Assembly (NCBI GenBank): GCA_016210825.1
Contig: JACQTM010000243.1
Coordinates: forward strand, 1-5,060
DNA: 5,060 nt
Reading direction: 5' to 3'
From: Hyphomicrobiales bacterium
GTDB lineage: Bacteria > Pseudomonadota > Alphaproteobacteria > Rhizobiales > Xanthobacteraceae
How positions within the stretch are numbered: position 1 is the stretch's first letter; every line of letters starts with the position of its first letter. Below, in pieces: positions 4,653 to 5,060 of this stretch. Under the pieces are notes generated by a model. It was not told where the DNA came from and made no database searches. It was given only the letters and a program-made list of their open reading frames with translations. Both the position numbers and the translations under genes were made by a program.

Positions 4653-5060
4653 CTAGCCCTCGAGCTCGCGGTAATGGCGGAAAATCCCCATTTCGTTGAA
4701 TGCGATGCGCCGCGCCGAGGCGAGATAGGCGGCAATGCGCGGTAATTCCGTGACGCGATCATGGAGCGCAACGACACGCTGGATTTTCCGCGAAAGCCGC
4801 GCCATCGCGTTTGGAAACGCGTAGCGCAAACCCTCGACCGCCTGGAACAACGACAGGTCGGCGTAGGTTAACCGCGCACCGACGAGGAATTTTTCACCCG
4901 CCGGATTGCGCTTAAGCACATCGTCGAAATAGCACAAATATTTCGGCGCGCGCTCGGCGCGAAATTCCGCCGCGCGGCGCTTTGCCTCCTTCTTCTGGTC
5001 CTCGTAATAGAGGCTCGCGGCGATCGGGTGATGGGTGTCGTGGGCTTCGTCCACAAGGTC
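4653..5060 (-). CDS. Glutathione S-transferase family protein, C-terminal part (runs off the right edge)
   Basis: The visible 135 residues are the all-helical C-terminal domain of a GST-like protein; the thioredoxin-fold N-terminal domain that binds glutathione lies beyond the window. The frame is open to the last base (5060), so the true start is outside and the internal GTG at 5054 should not be taken as one. The best marker is LTYADLSLFQ (visible residues 64-73), carrying the T-x-x-D N-capping box that begins the core helix of GST C-terminal domains. It is preceded by FLVGARLTYAD, the usual '-LVGdklTyADl-' pattern. Also visible are a charged helix (about 20-50), LRYAFPNAMARL and a C-terminal ASARRIAFNEMGIFRHY. 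Such proteins are usually soluble and cytoplasmic and act in detoxification or as thiol-transfer or redox enzymes. The substrate cannot be told from this part. It converges with the diguanylate cyclase gene and is probably unrelated to it. Confidence 0.85.
   Translation of the reverse strand, partial: DLVDEAHDTHHPIAASLYYEDQKKEAKRRAAEFRAERAPKYLCYFDDVLKRNPAGEKFLVGARLTYADLSLFQAVEGLRYAFPNAMARLSRKIQRVVALHDRVTELPRIAAYLASARRIAFNEMGIFRHYRELEG

Noticed and set aside
3875..4777. Minus-strand ORFs opposite the GGDEF gene and across its end
   Set aside because: They are antisense shadows of a motif-complete gene. The frame 4376-4777 also overlaps the GST-like gene in the wrong frame.

Overview
The window is high-GC DNA (strongly G/C-biased third codon positions, ordinary Shine-Dalgarno sites) that looks like the chromosome of an alphaproteobacterium, most likely a member of the Hyphomicrobiales near Bradyrhizobium, Rhodopseudomonas or Xanthobacteraceae. 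This placement is inferred from the kinds of small proteins, the style of the diguanylate cyclase and the GST, and the composition. No rRNA, tRNA, CRISPR array or insertion sequence is visible.

Layout. Positions 1-242 hold no convincing gene, only a GC-rich hairpin with a T-rich tail on the minus strand and a small AT-rich palindrome. A minus-strand pair follows: a GlsB/YeaQ/YmgE-type small membrane protein (372-659) and, 15 nt downstream, a 37-codon ORF (243-356) that repeats the start of that gene, Shine-Dalgarno region included, and then diverges. Divergent from them are a small single-membrane-anchor protein (840-1085, +), preceded by a candidate general-stress (EcfG-type) promoter, and a four-helix DUF4383 membrane protein (1186-1554, +). 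Convergent with these is a small exported four-cysteine protein (1585-1926, -). Next come an acyl-CoA dehydrogenase superfamily enzyme (2078-3310, -), a divergently transcribed GGDEF diguanylate cyclase (3546-4625, +), and the C-terminal part of a glutathione S-transferase-like protein (4653 to beyond the right edge, -).

How it fits together. The left half is a cluster of small envelope or stress-type proteins. The right half has three unrelated single genes (acyl-CoA metabolism, c-di-GMP signalling, GST), with no evidence of one shared pathway. I see no mobile element, defence system or obvious novel multigene system.

The observations most worth following are two. The acyl-CoA dehydrogenase homologue lacks a glutamate at both known catalytic-base positions and carries an Arg/Gln pair resembling the one I recall for 3-sulfinopropionyl-CoA desulfinase. 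The second is the tandem truncated copy of the glsB-like gene start.
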